64,000 nucleotides of DNA from Manduca sexta (taxonomy: Eukaryota; Arthropoda; Insecta; Lepidoptera; Sphingidae). The translations under genes and the position numbers were made by a program. Positions 37,520 through 49,029 of the stretch are shown piece by piece (positions within the stretch are counted from its first letter, which is position 1; the number at the start of each line of letters is the position of its first letter). Where the stretch lies: contig NC_051141.1 in NCBI RefSeq assembly GCF_014839805.1, positions 19,228,777 through 19,292,776 of the forward strand, in the 5' to 3' direction. Below the pieces are notes generated by a model. It did no database searches. It saw only the letters and a program-made list of their open reading frames with translations, and was not told where the DNA came from.

Positions 37520-38910
37520 ACATCCTTTATAAAAATCACATAAAATACTTAAAAACGTAAGCGATTTCCGGATACTTTCATATTAGTTTTGGTCTGTGGA
37601 TTTTAATATCCTTCACCGTGGACCACTGATCAGACTGGCCTTTTCATTCTATCACTCAGGAAAACACAAAGGACGACTATCTTTTCCGTAAATTATTTAT
37701 AGCCGACGTGAAAATCCACATTGCTCTTTTATAATTGTACTAAATACGAACACAAGGTGTGTTCATATCCAATTTTTGGTTCCTGATTAACTGTTAAATA
37801 ATGAAATCTAAATTAATTAATAATTAACCTAAGATCAGTAATATTTGACTACACCTAGAAACTGAAAGGCTGATCAAGAACAAAAAATACGCTGGCAAAT
37901 CTCTAGTTAATTGCCGCTTATAACTAAATAAATTACTTTGATTTGGTCATCATGCCTGTTGACTGAGCTCTTAAATGAAACTGATGTCAAAAACTATGTC
38001 CACTAATTAGTGCTAATTATCGAATTAACTATTAAAAGAGGTAAATTGATGAAATTTTTGATATTGTAATCATCATCATCAGCCGCAGGATATATTTAAT
38101 TATTTTTCTGTCGGTGATGAAAATAAAAATCTGCGAGTGCTTCAATAAAATTAAATCAAATACACATTACCCTTACATAAGTAGAGGTAGGCCAAGATTC
38201 AACTAAAGCACCCACTTTTCGCCTGCTTATTTATTCCCATGATGTGATGGGGTGCCGGCTGATTCCAGGTTAATACTAAGAAGAAATTAATAACCAATAT
38301 TACTTTGCCAGACTCGGGACCATAGAGCAGTGTCGTAGAAACCACGCACGCAATTCAGCTGTGCCCAGTGCCACTGGCTCAAATACCTGTTTTATAACAT
38401 CAACTTCGACTTAATTATTATTCTGAAATATTATAAATAATTTTATATTCCCACAATTCTATGTTAGCGGCTTTGATAGTTGAGAATAAACATTTCAGAA
38501 ACCAGGCGTAAGACTTCCATTTCTTTTCCTTTGGACGGTGTGGCGCTTTTAAATACACAATGTATATTAATTAAGAATAATACTTAATTAGGAAATGAGA
38601 AAAAATATATAAAATAAATGCAACCGTTATATAAGCAATTAAAACAAAATGAGGTAAGGGGACAACAGTAAGACAATTTGACGGGCTTTTTTAAATGTGA
38701 TATATTGAATAGTCCTCAAGATAATAGCTCATAATAATATTGTCCTAAAAACAGGATTTTAATAAAATAAAATTCGTTTAAATATATTACGTCGTAGGTA
38801 ATTATAACTACATTCGAGACTTTAAAACCACCTCGCCAAGTTTGAAAGCTAATAAAAAAAAACATTTTTGGGGTGGTTTTTCCTGCGCCCAATAATAATA
38901 CCAGTCGAAT
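37520..38910. other. Interval without supported gene
   Basis: AT-rich sequence outside the module array. Open frames are short and unremarkable and no repeat of the array types was seen. Confidence 0.5.
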
Positions 38911-38914
38911 ATTA

Positions 38915-39225
38915 TATAGTGTTCCACTGCTGGTCACGAGTCTTCTCTGCTACTGAGATGAATAAGACCTTAGTCCACCACGCTAACGTAGTGTGGATTT
39001 GCAGACTTTACATAACCTCAAAGTTCTTATAGAGAACTTCTCAGGTATGCAGGTTTTTTCACGACGTTTTCTCTCACTATTAAATTAAGCGACAATTCAC
39101 AAAGAATACAGATGTAGCTTAAAAAAACTGCGCTGAACTAAAAACCCGTGCCTTTGGGTTTTAAATCTGCAGACATTCAGCTACGCAGTCCATTTCACTC
39201 CCAACTAGGCAATCGCCACTATACG
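38915..39225 (-). mobile_element. tRNA-derived SINE, diverged copy
   Basis: The copy matches 62500-62830 through GACCTTAGTCCACCACGCTA, CTTATAGAGAACTTCTCAGG and ACCCGTGCCTTTGGG. Its polymerase III B-box is degraded (GGTTTTAAATCTGC in place of GGATTTGAACC in plus-strand view). It has no (AAT)n tail. Confidence 0.75.
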
Positions 39226-39754
39226 TCGCCCCTACTCTACTCCATATGGGTTAGCACGACGACCATCACTACCATGCAAAAAGGGCCAGGATCTTCTAAT
39301 TATTGAGCAAAAAATTAACTCTTACTAAAATACTCTCGATAAAGTATAGTATTTATAAGTAGAAATGAACAAGGATAGCCTGATTATAAAATATGTCGAA
39401 TTTTTTATATTGAATTGAATTTTAAAGTGTTAATATATTCTTATAGTTCTGTCTTGACGTAATAGGCAAGGCATCAGATCGAATGGCTTCTCTTGAAGGA
39501 TATGAATATTACTTGTATTAAGGATATACAACTAAGTTCCAAAATGGCTAAAATAATAAGATTGCTCATTTAACTAATAAGAAAACAGTAACGGAGAGTT
39601 AGAATCAATGTTGGATCAACTACAATTGCCCTGACTAAAATTTGATAATAGGTAATGATTAACAGTGACGAAAACCTTATAAATTATTACGCAATGTGAG
39701 CTATCGAGGGGGCAACAGATACGGGATGAGAGGTAAAGGGCTGCAAATACCAGC

Positions 39755-39830
39755 ACCATGGACAATGGACATGCGCAAAACAGCTGGTTCCACCGCCATC
39801 TTGTAAAGCAGGATGTATTGATTACCTCTC
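39755..39830. promoter_or_regulatory. Orphan module B
   Basis: GGACATGCGCAAAACAGCTG, then CCGCCATCTTG and GATGTATTGATTACC. Compared with other B modules it keeps the NRF1-like core with one change (CACATGCGC to GACATGCGC), the YY1-like GCCATCTTG and TATTGATT. No A module or small ORF of the known types was found below it. Confidence 0.55.
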
Positions 39831-40240
39831 GAAATTTTACATTTTGAGGCAATAAAATTGTTCACGATGAAAACAATATACACGTTAATAAGAAACACAT
39901 TAAAAATTACACCTAATTTAAAGAAAATTACAAGGAGCTTGGACTCTTCAAATTCCTCTTCGATGCACGCAACATTTAGAGTTAGTTACTTTCCACCGAT
40001 GCTAGCGTAATATAAATAAACGGTCTCACCCCATCAGGAACTGCAAGTCCCACTTGACGTTTTAGATATAAATTTAAAAACAAGAAATCACTCCGAAGAA
40101 CAAAATCACAAGGAAGACTATTTTTATCCCCACATATTCAGTTATGCGGTAAATAGTTTCTTAAATTATTCATATTAGTCTTTCCATTTGAGCATTATGT
40201 TTATGTGAACATTACATTTACATAAGTCAAGGCCTGCTCT

Positions 40241-40453
40241 TTACTTTCTGTTATCAATTTTGATTTGGTTATTTTTCGCTTCTAATTCTTGTTCTTTTTT
40301 CTTTTGCTTTTCCCTCATTACTTCAGCATCCCTGGACTTTCTCTCAGAGTAAGACATGCCCGACCTATCACTTGCACTTTTCTTTCTTTGCAATTCTTGT
40401 TGCTTCTTTTGATTTTTGGCACGAGCCATGTCCCTTTGATTTCCACGGGTCAT
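40241..40453 (-). CDS. Serf: SERF (small EDRK-rich factor, 4F5) protein
   Basis: The 70-residue ORF opens with MTRGNQRDMARAKNQKKQ and continues with SYSERKSRDAEVMREKQKKK. This is the 4F5/SERF family, whose animal members open MTRGNQR(D/E)LAR-KN-KK and end in a Lys-rich tail, at a usual length of about 60-80 residues. SERF proteins are small, highly charged and disordered, and modify amyloid aggregation and RNA-rich condensates in animals. Here the gene is a single uninterrupted exon. It starts 165 nt after an initiator (TCAGTC, 40616-40621) in an A module, with a B module about 215 bp further upstream, exactly like the other units. No poly(A) scar of a recent retrocopy was seen. The tail KNNQIKIDNRK is diverged. 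It may be the functional SERF or an old retrocopy that gained this promoter. Confidence 0.85.
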   Translation of the reverse strand: MTRGNQRDMARAKNQKKQQELQRKKSASDRSGMSYSERKSRDAEVMREKQKKKEQELEAKNNQIKIDNRK

Positions 40454-40559
40454 TTTAGTTGAGTCGTACGCAATTAGTAGGCTTAATTTAAGTACTTTTC
40501 AACTGAAAAAATAGTCAAATTGTCCGTAAATACATAAAAAGACTTCGCGCAAACGTATC

Positions 40560-40900
40560 AAATTGCAAATATTATGCACGCCCTGACGGTGCAATATCCA
40601 GGTATTGCACGAGTTGACTGAACAAAGTTCGCCTGGGAGCCTGTATCAATGCACCCCCCCAGCTCCCCTCTGCTGTATTGATCTAGACATCAAATGTAAC
40701 TAGGACGCCAGAGCCGTTATTTCCCGGGTCGAGCGCTACCTAGATTTTGATGCAATGCAAATTATATCATAAACTATAACTGTAATATTTATATATTTAT
40801 CAAAAAAAATAATGAGCGCATCCCCATACACTGCACATGCGCGGAGTAACGTCGTCTCAATATCTAGCCAACTCGTATTGACTGCCATTAGACAATGCAA
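40560..40900 (-). promoter_or_regulatory. Modules A and B upstream of SERF
   Basis: Minus-strand order is CGCGCATGTGCAGTG (CACATGCGC at 40834-40842 on plus), CTAGATCAATA at 40675-40685, a G-rich run, then TTCAGTCAACTC with TCAGTC at 40616-40621. The distance from CTAGATCAATA to the initiator (about 58 nt) matches that in the 43-, 50- and 52-kb units. Confidence 0.7.
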
Positions 40901-41319
40901 TTCCAGACTAAATGCCTAAGACATAATTTATTAAATTTAGCCGAGTCACTTGCTTCATCTTAAGAAGTCTCTTGATAAACTATCGCAGGAGAAAGGTACT
41001 TGAAATGGCATGATGGATCACGCGATACAAAATTCAGATTCAATGATTAGAATCTCGATATCTTAATGTGTTTCAAGCCAAGAGGAGCTGATATAAAAAA
41101 AAATAGTGGCGATGAGACTTCCCTCCAAACAAATTCCGACCAATATTATGTAAAATTATCTTGTGCGAGCATCAGACCCACCAAATTCTAACAATGGAGT
41201 TAAGCATAACACTATGTTTTGCCGGAATTTATGCGAAGACCTCAAGCCTTTAATGTGACGAAGGGTTGAAATAGTGCTTTGTCATTACCTGATTTAGACG
41301 GAGTTAATAATAATTCAAA

Positions 41320-41860
41320 CAGTATTTTAGGTGTACGAGTTTAAGCACGAATTAGGATTCTGGGTCCTTTCTTATTCTTATCTTATATTAATGATCTTCC
41401 TTATGTGGTTAAAAAAAAAACGATTTTGTATCATTCGCAGACGGCATATCATTTATTTAGAAGTCAAATAGAAGGGCACTGAATCTTGTTGAGCCGAGTA
41501 AAGTACTTAGATTGATTCGCAACTGGTTTCTGATAATAATTTACTTTTAAATACAGCATAAACTAAATATTGCTGATACTTTTTACTGAATAATAAAAAC
41601 TGTTTAATACTGACATAAATGCAAAAAACCCGAATCAGCAGTACTGAACAAAAAACAAAATCGTTCCTCGGGGTTTCAGTCGACAGTAAATTGCAATGGG
41701 GACTGCATATCCAAAGAATTTCTAGTAAGAATTCATGCTATTTTAAAGATTCGCTCAATTGAATATATTGTCCATATACATTACCAGAATAGTATGTGTC
41801 TATCTACAAAAAAATAGGTATTTTTGTGAGAAATCAGTGACTTGGACCTACTGAACACTA
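41320..41860 (+). pseudogene. Broken non-LTR reverse transcriptase (Jockey/CR1-like)
   Basis: Frames read LGPFLFLSYINDLPYVV at about 41358 and FLGVSVDSKLQWGLHIQRIS at about 41670. These are the 'GSILGP-LF--YINDLP' block and the 'LG---D--L-W--HI' block of RT. The catalytic ADD region is deleted or shifted, and stops break the frame. This is a third, separate RT lineage in the window. Confidence 0.8.
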
Positions 41861-42197
41861 TAAATAAAAATGTACTAGCTGTTCCAAGTTTAAGGCTCTG
41901 TAAAAGGAAAAAAAAGTAACAAATGGTTTGGAAACTTATAACTAACTTCCCTCCAAAATAACCAAACTTTTCGAATACAAATTAAAGTATTAATTAAACT
42001 TGATTTAATGTTTAAAGGATAGTATAAGGTAACTTATTGCCTAAAGGCAAAAATGACAAACGATTTGAAAACTGATCCTATCTACAATAGCCGTCCATGT
42101 TAACCCATATTATAAATGAATTCCATTAAATATTTCACAATTTATAATATTGATGTAAATAATATACTTGAATAATAGTTTTTAATTATTTAAATTG

Positions 42198-42386
42198 TTA
42201 TAGTTTGTGCGAAGCAGAAAACCCTTTTATCCTTAGCTTTGAAATACAATATTTGATGCTTGGGTTAATATTTATAATGAGATATAGCATGTACACCGTG
42301 AAATGTAAAATATTCGCAATGATAAGCATAAAATTAAATATAAAAAATCGCAATATAGTAATTTCGCGTGCGGAGATAGGAGTCAC
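42198..42386 (-). CDS. Possible distant small ORF below an orphan B module
   Basis: The frame reads TILRFFIFNFMLIIANIL. The FIFNFMLIIANIL stretch is similar in pattern to MCFVFDFCMRLMARLL of the MCC family, and a B-like module with CGCATGCGCGCAACTAACAT and GCCGCCATTTTG lies upstream at 42640-42745. No A module or initiator was found between them and the frame is AT-rich, so this may be chance. Confidence 0.2.
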   Translation of the reverse strand: MTPISAREITILRFFIFNFMLIIANILHFTVYMLYLIININPSIKYCISKLRIKGFSASHKL

Positions 42387-42639
42387 AGAATATATAGTGC
42401 AAAAAATAGTATTGAAGTTATTGCAAACTAATCTTAAGTCTATAGATCATTTATTATTTAGAACCCAATTGTTATTTTTTTTTTCATATTATCGATGTCA
42501 TTGATTAACCCATGTTTCTATTTATTTGTTCGCTTCAAAATCAAAAATTTAGTACTTCTTTTTTGAAAATGCGTGTTCGATAATAATGAGGGTAATTAAC
42601 ATATCAAATAGGCAGCCCTTAATTGAGGCCAGGTGTGGC

Positions 42640-42745
42640 TGTCACCGGGAATGCACTACGCATGTGCATGTCCTAAGATCTAAGCGCATGCGCGCAACTA
42701 ACATCAGCCGCCATTTTGAGTTGCAGCAGGAATGCATTAAGATGG
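42640..42745. promoter_or_regulatory. Orphan module B with two NRF1-like sites
   Basis: CACTACGCATGTGCATG and AAGCGCATGCGCGCAAC, then GCCGCCATTTTGAGTTG. The second site is a perfect palindromic GCGCATGCGC. No A module was found beside it. Confidence 0.6.
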
Positions 42746-43049
42746 AGGATACATTACCGAATATAAAATACTAACGAATACGCCCGTATTCTATGCTATT
42801 GATTCATGAGCACAAAAGTAATGAAGCTAGTAATGCTATACTCGTACGCCTTAATATAAATATTGGAACGACAAATCGTCTTATGTCATCATACACCGTG
42901 TTTAAGAGCATACATCCTATTAAAATGTGATAATAAGTCATTGACTTAATACATGTAGTCACAGCTTAACTTTAAATCTTACCACAGCCGATTGCAATTC
43001 AGTCCATAAAATTATTTAAAACAAACAGGATACACTCTAACATGAAAAT

Positions 43050-43187
43050 TTACAATAAGCCAGAATGTCCGAAGGTCACATACGATTGACTAGGAACTAT
43101 TCCCTCAGGGGGTGGGTTCGGAATACGCGCGCGGGAACCTAACAATCTAGCCATTAACCGCATACAAAAATCAAATACAAAACACAT
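43050..43187 (-). CDS. MCC-family small protein, 45 residues
   Basis: The ORF reads MCFVFDFCMRLMARLLGS, RARIPNPPPEGIVPSQSY, VTFGHSGLL. It aligns without gaps over 45 residues with the copies at 45.9 and 37.0 kb: MC, D6-F7, R10, L15-L16-G17, R19, P27-E28, I30-V31, S33. DNA identity with those copies is low, so the residue match points to selection on the protein. It starts 65 nt after TCAGTC (43252-43257). The tail is Pro/Ser-rich. Function is unknown. Confidence 0.7.
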   Translation of the reverse strand: MCFVFDFCMRLMARLLGSRARIPNPPPEGIVPSQSYVTFGHSGLL

Positions 43188-43209
43188 TATGAACCCGTTG
43201 TTAAAGGCT

Positions 43210-43330
43210 TGCCAATATCGTTTAGTCCGTTTTCCGTTTAGCCCGAGCGGTGACTGAATGTAGACCCAGCTTCATACAGGCAGATGCAAACCCCGCCTCC
43301 TCGCTGCATCGATCTGGATGACATGTAACT
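43210..43330 (-). promoter_or_regulatory. Module A promoter of the 43.1-kb ORF
   Basis: Minus strand has CCAGATCGATGCAGCGAGGA at 43297-43316, a weaker G-rich run, and ACATTCAGTCACC with TCAGTC at 43252-43257. A clear B module was not found upstream. Confidence 0.6.
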
Positions 43331-45000
43331 GGGTCAAACGGATTAAACGCTTGTCAGCCCTGTCCATATTGCGACATAATTTAATGATGCAAACGCTGAA
43401 GATGATTGATTTTATAAGTAACTTATTATAAGCACGGTGGCCTCGGAGAAGCGTGTGCAGCAAACCGCGACAATTAAGAGCGTATTCAAGGCGACTATAC
43501 TTTTAATTGCTAAAAATTTGGTTATTTACTAGGCAGAACCTAAGTCTTTTCTAATCAGGAGAGAAGAAGAGATGATTTAAGTTATTTTAGACGTACCTAA
43601 CCATACAGTTCCGATAAATTATTGATCTAATTAATAACGTTAAAAACTTCACCATTTTACAAATGTCAGAAATAAACGGACAATTAGGCGATGGACTTGC
43701 ACACCGAGGGGTCCGTACAAACTTGTAGGTAAGGTATCTAAGTATATAAGTTTAAACTTGTCCAACTTAACTTTGGCGTTCATACCTATACATGGCTATT
43801 ACACCGACCGCAAATAGTAAGTTTGTAATAGAAAATTCACATTTTGTTATGCTATTAAAAAACATATTTTATGTTTTCAGATTTTTTCCTTCACGTGTGC
43901 AATAGGACTCCTTTCTGCCAAATGTCATGATTTTATTTCAATAGGAAGTAACCTACAGATTTGATTACATTATGAAATCCAATATATGCGTCATAAACGG
44001 TCATATGTTTTGATCATATTGACTGACAAGCTTATTTTTTTCACAGCTAACGAAACCGTAGTTTTCTGTCAAGAACAATAAATATTAGCAACAATTATAT
44101 AAATAACAATTTGAAAACTCTCCACGTTCCTGAGAAAAAGTTTCTTAACAGACGAACAACAAAGTGATCTAACAAGAGTTCCTTTAGAAACCCTAAAAAA
44201 AATTGAAACAACATTTAAGTTCCTCAAATGGAACTCCTAACTCTCGTGAAGAGAAATTCAAAATCACCAAAACCCTTGACGTTATTTCCAGCATATTATC
44301 TTACAGAGAACGAGACCCAATATGAACACGAAACTGTAACAATTTGCAAAGTCAAAGATAACATTACAGTATCATGCTAAACATTTTTTTGGTAACATCA
44401 AAGAAGCCAAAGTAAACGTTCCTACAATTCACACATAAACTTATTAACTTGAGTTGAATTTTTTTTTTCTTTATTTAAAATAAACTTTATGTTCGAACAA
44501 ATTGTGAAAGCAGGAAAGAGGTTTCAATAGATGCAGAAATATTGTGGATTTTTTATATACTATTGAATGAAATGGACGGCATTATTATTTTTTCATTTGA
44601 GGCTTATTAAAAGTTGCCGAGAAATCGGCAGTCGTTGTGATAATATACCCTAGTCTCTAAATTCATCAGATTTGTCTTGTTTTGACATTTTCTTGGGATT
44701 TATTCTATTTTAGAGTTATACACGAAGTTCCAGAAAACAATAACTACTCTGAAGACTCGCAAGAAAATATTCAATGAGATATCTCAGTGCTTAGACAACG
44801 AGACTTCGCCAAAATGTGGTTCAGATTGGAGTACTGATTATGCCAAACTAGAAAGCATTTGGTTAAAGCCTTTACGTATATAATCTGAATTATTAAACTG
44901 TTAAATTGTCAAAAAAGTAAATAATTAAAAACAAGAGCTAATAGTTTATTATTTTTCTGTCAAAAATCTGCCGACAGACACCCTATTTATGTTACAACAA
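43330..45000. other. AT-rich spacer containing a dispersed repeat
   Basis: Bases 43690-44000 form a dispersed repeat whose second copy lies at 46990-47300 (CAAACTTGT, AACTTAACTTTG, CGCAAATA, AAATGTCATGATT versus CAATTTCACGATT). The remainder to 45000 is AT-rich with no gene seen. Confidence 0.6.
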
Positions 45001-45350
45001 GTGAGATGGAAGATGACACGAATGGATGCAGTTTGCACATGCGCTTCCTGTGCCCGCCGTAATATTGAAAAGCAAGGCGTATTCATGAACACATTTTAGG
45101 GTCGAAATGTTGGTAGAATCAGAATGTACGTGATTATAAGGGTATTTTGACTAAAATATCACAATTCTACGCAAGGTGTTTTGGAATAAAATATATATTT
45201 TTTTTAAACTTTAGTATTGAAATCACATTTGCAACTTCTTTGCATATAATTTTATTAAAATTATTAGACCTGAGCAATTACATAACACATTCGCAGTACA
45301 AAAAAGACGATTTCAAATTCTATGACTATAGCGGGGATCTTTTGTGAATT
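45000..45350. other. Orphan module B and a nearby plus-strand ORF
   Basis: TTTGCACATGCGCTTCCTGT at 45033-45052 is a B module core. A plus-strand frame at 45147-45347 (66 codons, Phe/Ile-rich, MTKISQFYARCFG) follows. It has no family match here and may be chance. No A module is present. Confidence 0.35.
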
Positions 45351-45879
45351 ATATTAAATTTATAAATAAATGTTGATGGACCTTTGAGGTACATTTATTT
45401 ATTTTTTTAATTCGCAAATTTGTAAACAAATCTAAGACGCATTATATTCGTAGTTAAAGGTAGCTAATCGAACAGTAAAGCCACAAAAATCGCAAGATGC
45501 AGGCGTTTAGTACTAAAATGGTGGAAAACAAAGAAGACCTTACAAATAAATAAACAAACATTTGATACGTATTAACATAATAAAAAAAAATTATACTGTT
45601 GCAATGCTATGTCTTAAGTATCTGTACCTAAAAAGCAAAATTCTAATATTTTATAAACAATGAGAGGATATCATGTCTAGAAGAAAAATCTTCAATCAAC
45701 CTTCATATAGGTTAATCGATAAAGGTATTTGCCATAAGCATCATACCTGGACGTCGTGTAACACGTGCAATCCTTAATTATGCCGCACTGTTATTGTTCT
45801 TTAATTCAAATCTCGGTTTTGTTTAAAAAATAATAACAAACGGAAAAAAACACTTCACAAAAAAAGTTACATCAACATT

Positions 45880-46017
45880 TTAATTATGAGAATTTGATGG
45901 CATCGATTGGTTTGACGGGCTCGTGACGATGATTTCCGGAATGGTGTCCCAAATACCGGGCCGGCGACCAAGCAGCGTGTTGACCACACGCCTGACGAAA
46001 TCGTACGAACAGCACAT
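45880..46017 (-). CDS. MCC-family small protein, 45 residues
   Basis: The ORF reads MCCSYDFVRRVVNTLLGR, RPGIWDTIPEIIVTSPSN, QSMPSNSHN. Local DNA is more GC-rich than its surroundings, as expected of coding sequence. The gap-free match with the 43.1-kb copy includes P27-E28, I30-V31 and S33, and with the 37.0-kb copy MCC, Y5-D6-F7, L15, G17-R18, E28 and V31. It starts 76 nt after the initiator TCAGTC (46093-46098) of an A module. The N-terminal half would form a basic, hydrophobic helix (VRRVVNTLLGRR). Unknown function. Confidence 0.72.
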   Translation of the reverse strand: MCCSYDFVRRVVNTLLGRRPGIWDTIPEIIVTSPSNQSMPSNSHN

Positions 46018-46059
46018 GACTACCGTTGATATATATGATCCCACTGTTGCGTATTAAAT

Positions 46060-46450
46060 TTAATAGTGCGATGCGCTAGAATTCTGAACGGCGACTGAAC
46101 TAGGAAACCGGTTATAAAATCTAGGAAGCCTATGCGTCGCTGCATCCGCCCCCGCGTGCCCTTCAATGTATTGATCAGGTTTAAAATGGTGCCACCTGAC
46201 CCTATACATAGATACATAAAGCATACAATGGGATCTAAGAAATGACTACACACGTATTGATATAGATCTGAGACACAAACTTGAATTTATTTGATCTAGA
46301 GATGCCGTTTATATTATTTTTGACAGTTGAACTGTTTTAAATGTACAAGTGAAGAGGCTAATATTGTGCTCGCACAATGCACATGCGCAGATAAACCTTC
46401 GGGAATATTCTGGAATTTTATGTGTCGGCAAGCGCATTTGAAGGATCGTA
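46060..46450 (-). promoter_or_regulatory. Modules A and B of the 45.9-kb unit
   Basis: Minus-strand order: GCGCATGTG (plus-strand CACATGCGC at 46380-46388), then GATCAATACATTGAAGGG (46169-46176 core), then TAGTTCAGTCGCC with TCAGTC at 46093-46098. Spacing B to initiator is about 285 bp. Confidence 0.65.
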
Positions 46451-46459
46451 TTTAATAGT

Positions 46460-47740
46460 TTTTCTGTCATATTTCGGTTAATTAGAATCGTAATAGTGTT
46501 TTAGGGAAACATAAGGTGCTAACAACACATCAACACAGTAAATCTGTAAGAAATAATAAGAAACAGGACGCGCTATCTGTATTCTTATTAAAATGCCACT
46601 AAATTTGTTCATTCTATGCTACTCCTTCTAAACTACACAACATATTTAAATGCAACCAACGCTTTTAGATAGAAAACTTAATGAGAAACATTTTGGCAAT
46701 TGAAAATGACACCTCCGGCGACTTTTATGAGGCCATCTACATAAAATTTACAGTCATTATTTTCACAGAAGGAAAAACCAAGAGCCCATGCTATATGCAG
46801 TATCTTTAAAATCGAATCAAAAAAATTCTGACATATTTCACTACAACTTAATTATATTAAGTAACAGTAAAACTTGGAAAAGTGTTTACGGAATATTATA
46901 ATGAGAATACAATATAAAAATAGGCAAATTGCAAAAGGTCATAGTAAAAAAAACACTCCATCTTAAGTAAAAAAAAGAAACTAACAAGTGCGAATTGGAC
47001 TTGCGTACCGCGAGTTTCGTACGAACTTGTAGTTAAGTAACTTGAAGTTCAAACTTGACAAACTTAACTTTGCCTTTCGATCACTAGACACGGTTATTGC
47101 AACAATCGCAAATAAGTTTGTAGGGGTATAGTCACATTTTCTTGATATTAAATAAAACATAGACACTATGGTTTTCATATTTTACTATTTACATGTGATG
47201 TGAGACCTTGGATTCTTGCCCAATTTCACGATTCTACTTCAATAGGATGTACCCATTAGATTGAATCCTTTGAAATCGCATAATATACGTCATATCTTTT
47301 ATTTACGTTAACTTACAATTTTGATTTTTTCACATTAGTAAGAGACCGTAAACCCGAGCATTTGATATAAATTTAAACTTGATACCCATAGGGTAAAGCA
47401 TAAAATTTCTTGAGAAATAGGATCTTTACAGACAGACGGACTGGCAGCGAATTGATCCTATAAGAGTTACTTTGAAGTACGAATTCGTAAAAATCTGATT
47501 AAAAAATCTATTATTTACCAAGTCTGTGACGGTCTACAACATGGTCTACCCGCATGCCAAATTTTATCCCAATCCTTACAATCGTTTTTATGATTACTCC
47601 TTACGCATTTCTAATATGAGTTAAAAGTAGAAACTTGTTGTATTGCCTCGTTTCATATTAATCTAACCATTTTTGTAAATTAAAAAATAATATTACAGTT
47701 CCTACCATATGATATTTGTGTATAAACAAATGTTAATCTT
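46460..47740. other. AT-rich spacer with dispersed repeat copy
   Basis: Bases 46990-47460 hold the second copy of the repeat at 43690, followed by ACAGACAGACGGACTGGCAG, a retroelement 3'-end style sequence. No gene is supported. Confidence 0.6.
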
Positions 47741-47750
47741 CAAGTTAATG

Positions 47751-47810
47751 TTAAATTTTCTGATCTGTATTAATACGTGAGAAGCAATATTTGTACCTCT
47801 TTTTAAACAT
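47751..47810 (-). CDS. Very short ORF below a degraded A module
   Basis: MFKKRYKYCFSRINTDQKI, 19 residues, lies where an MCC-family ORF would be expected, below a degraded A module at 47930-48060 (TATCGATCTAGGC, GCGCATGTGC). The initiator TCAGT is missing. Weak likeness only; this is probably a dead unit. Confidence 0.2.
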   Translation of the reverse strand: MFKKRYKYCFSRINTDQKI

Positions 47811-48059
47811 ATTGCGCGCACGGAAGTTTGTGAATAACTAATACTGCAATACGTGTTTATTCTAGTGCAGTGATTTTATGCAATTTGTCACTATGATTCA
47901 ACGCCACTTTATTCAATGCTGGCTTCGAACCTGCGCCTTCTCATTACCTAGGTCCATCGGCCGGTGCAATGCAGCTGTCAATAGTGCAGAGCGCATGTGC
48001 GGTGGGGTCGACGGTCTCCTCATCCCACTCAAGTATCGATCTAGGCTTTACTTACAACT

Positions 48060-48620
48060 ATCTAGATTTGTTCTGTACATCCTGGCCAGAAAAATAAAAA
48101 TCCTGCATTTTCGGGCACCGCTTTTGCTTTTTTTATTTTCCGGGTTAGGTTATGCGTTTTATTGGTGAGTTCTTTTTTTAAACTAGGTCGGCGAATACTG
48201 AATGACAAAGAAAGTATTAAAAGTTAATATTTTATATTACTTTTTTATTTGCATTATTATTATGTATTCTTTGTTTCTTTTAGTTAGTTCCTTTATTTTT
48301 CAGTTAAGATGTTTTTACGTGTGTATTTAAACTTAACTATTTAAAGTTTCCCTTTTGCTTTATGTTCCTAATTTCACTTATAGGACCACTTTTGTAAGAA
48401 ATTTCTATAACAACAATATTAACAAAATAAAAAGGGCGCTGTATTCTTTTTTTTTTTAGTTATTTATCACATAATAAGTATTTCAAAACAAACTTGTAAT
48501 AAAATAACGAAATATTTAGCTAACAATATAATTTGTTTCATTAGCATTTTGATTGATTTGAAACTCTCACATGTTATTAGAATTATACATTCGTCTAAAG
48601 TTGTTGCATGTTGAATATAA
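48060..48620. other. AT-rich interval, no gene seen
   Basis: Poly-T and A/T-rich sequence without motif or repeat of note. Confidence 0.5.
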
Positions 48621-48626
48621 ACACAT

Positions 48627-49027
48627 ATACAGGGTCATTTTGACATTGCGTTATGAAATGAAACCAAATACTCGTCTTTGCCTCTACTAACATTGTGCCA
48701 AAAATCATCAGTGAATAACGAATATTTTTACCAAAAATCCAAGTCCTGATTTTCTGATTTTTTGATCATTTAATGGTTTAGCGTAAATATGGCGTGTACT
48801 TGTCAATTTCTGACTGAAAGTATGATGTTGCCGCTGCGACCAATTCTTTTACAGTAGTAGTAGTTGCAGTAGGACGCTTAAAATGAAAATGACATTTTAT
48901 AAATATTTATTTTGTTCGAAACATTTTTATGTTACCTCTGCGTTTCGAGTAACTTATTGTAAAGTTATTTTCCAGAAGATAAGTTTGTGCTTTCATTTAG
49001 TAAAGCATTGTCAAAATTACCCTGTAT
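48627..49027. mobile_element. MITE with 23-bp terminal inverted repeats
   Basis: ATACAGGGTCATTTTGACAT at 48627 and, on the other strand from 49027, ATACAGGGTAATTTTGACAA form inverted ends with two mismatches over 23 bp. The 401-bp interior has no ORF. The ends begin ACAGGGT, a common insect DNA-transposon terminus. Confidence 0.8.
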
Positions 49028-49029
49028 AA

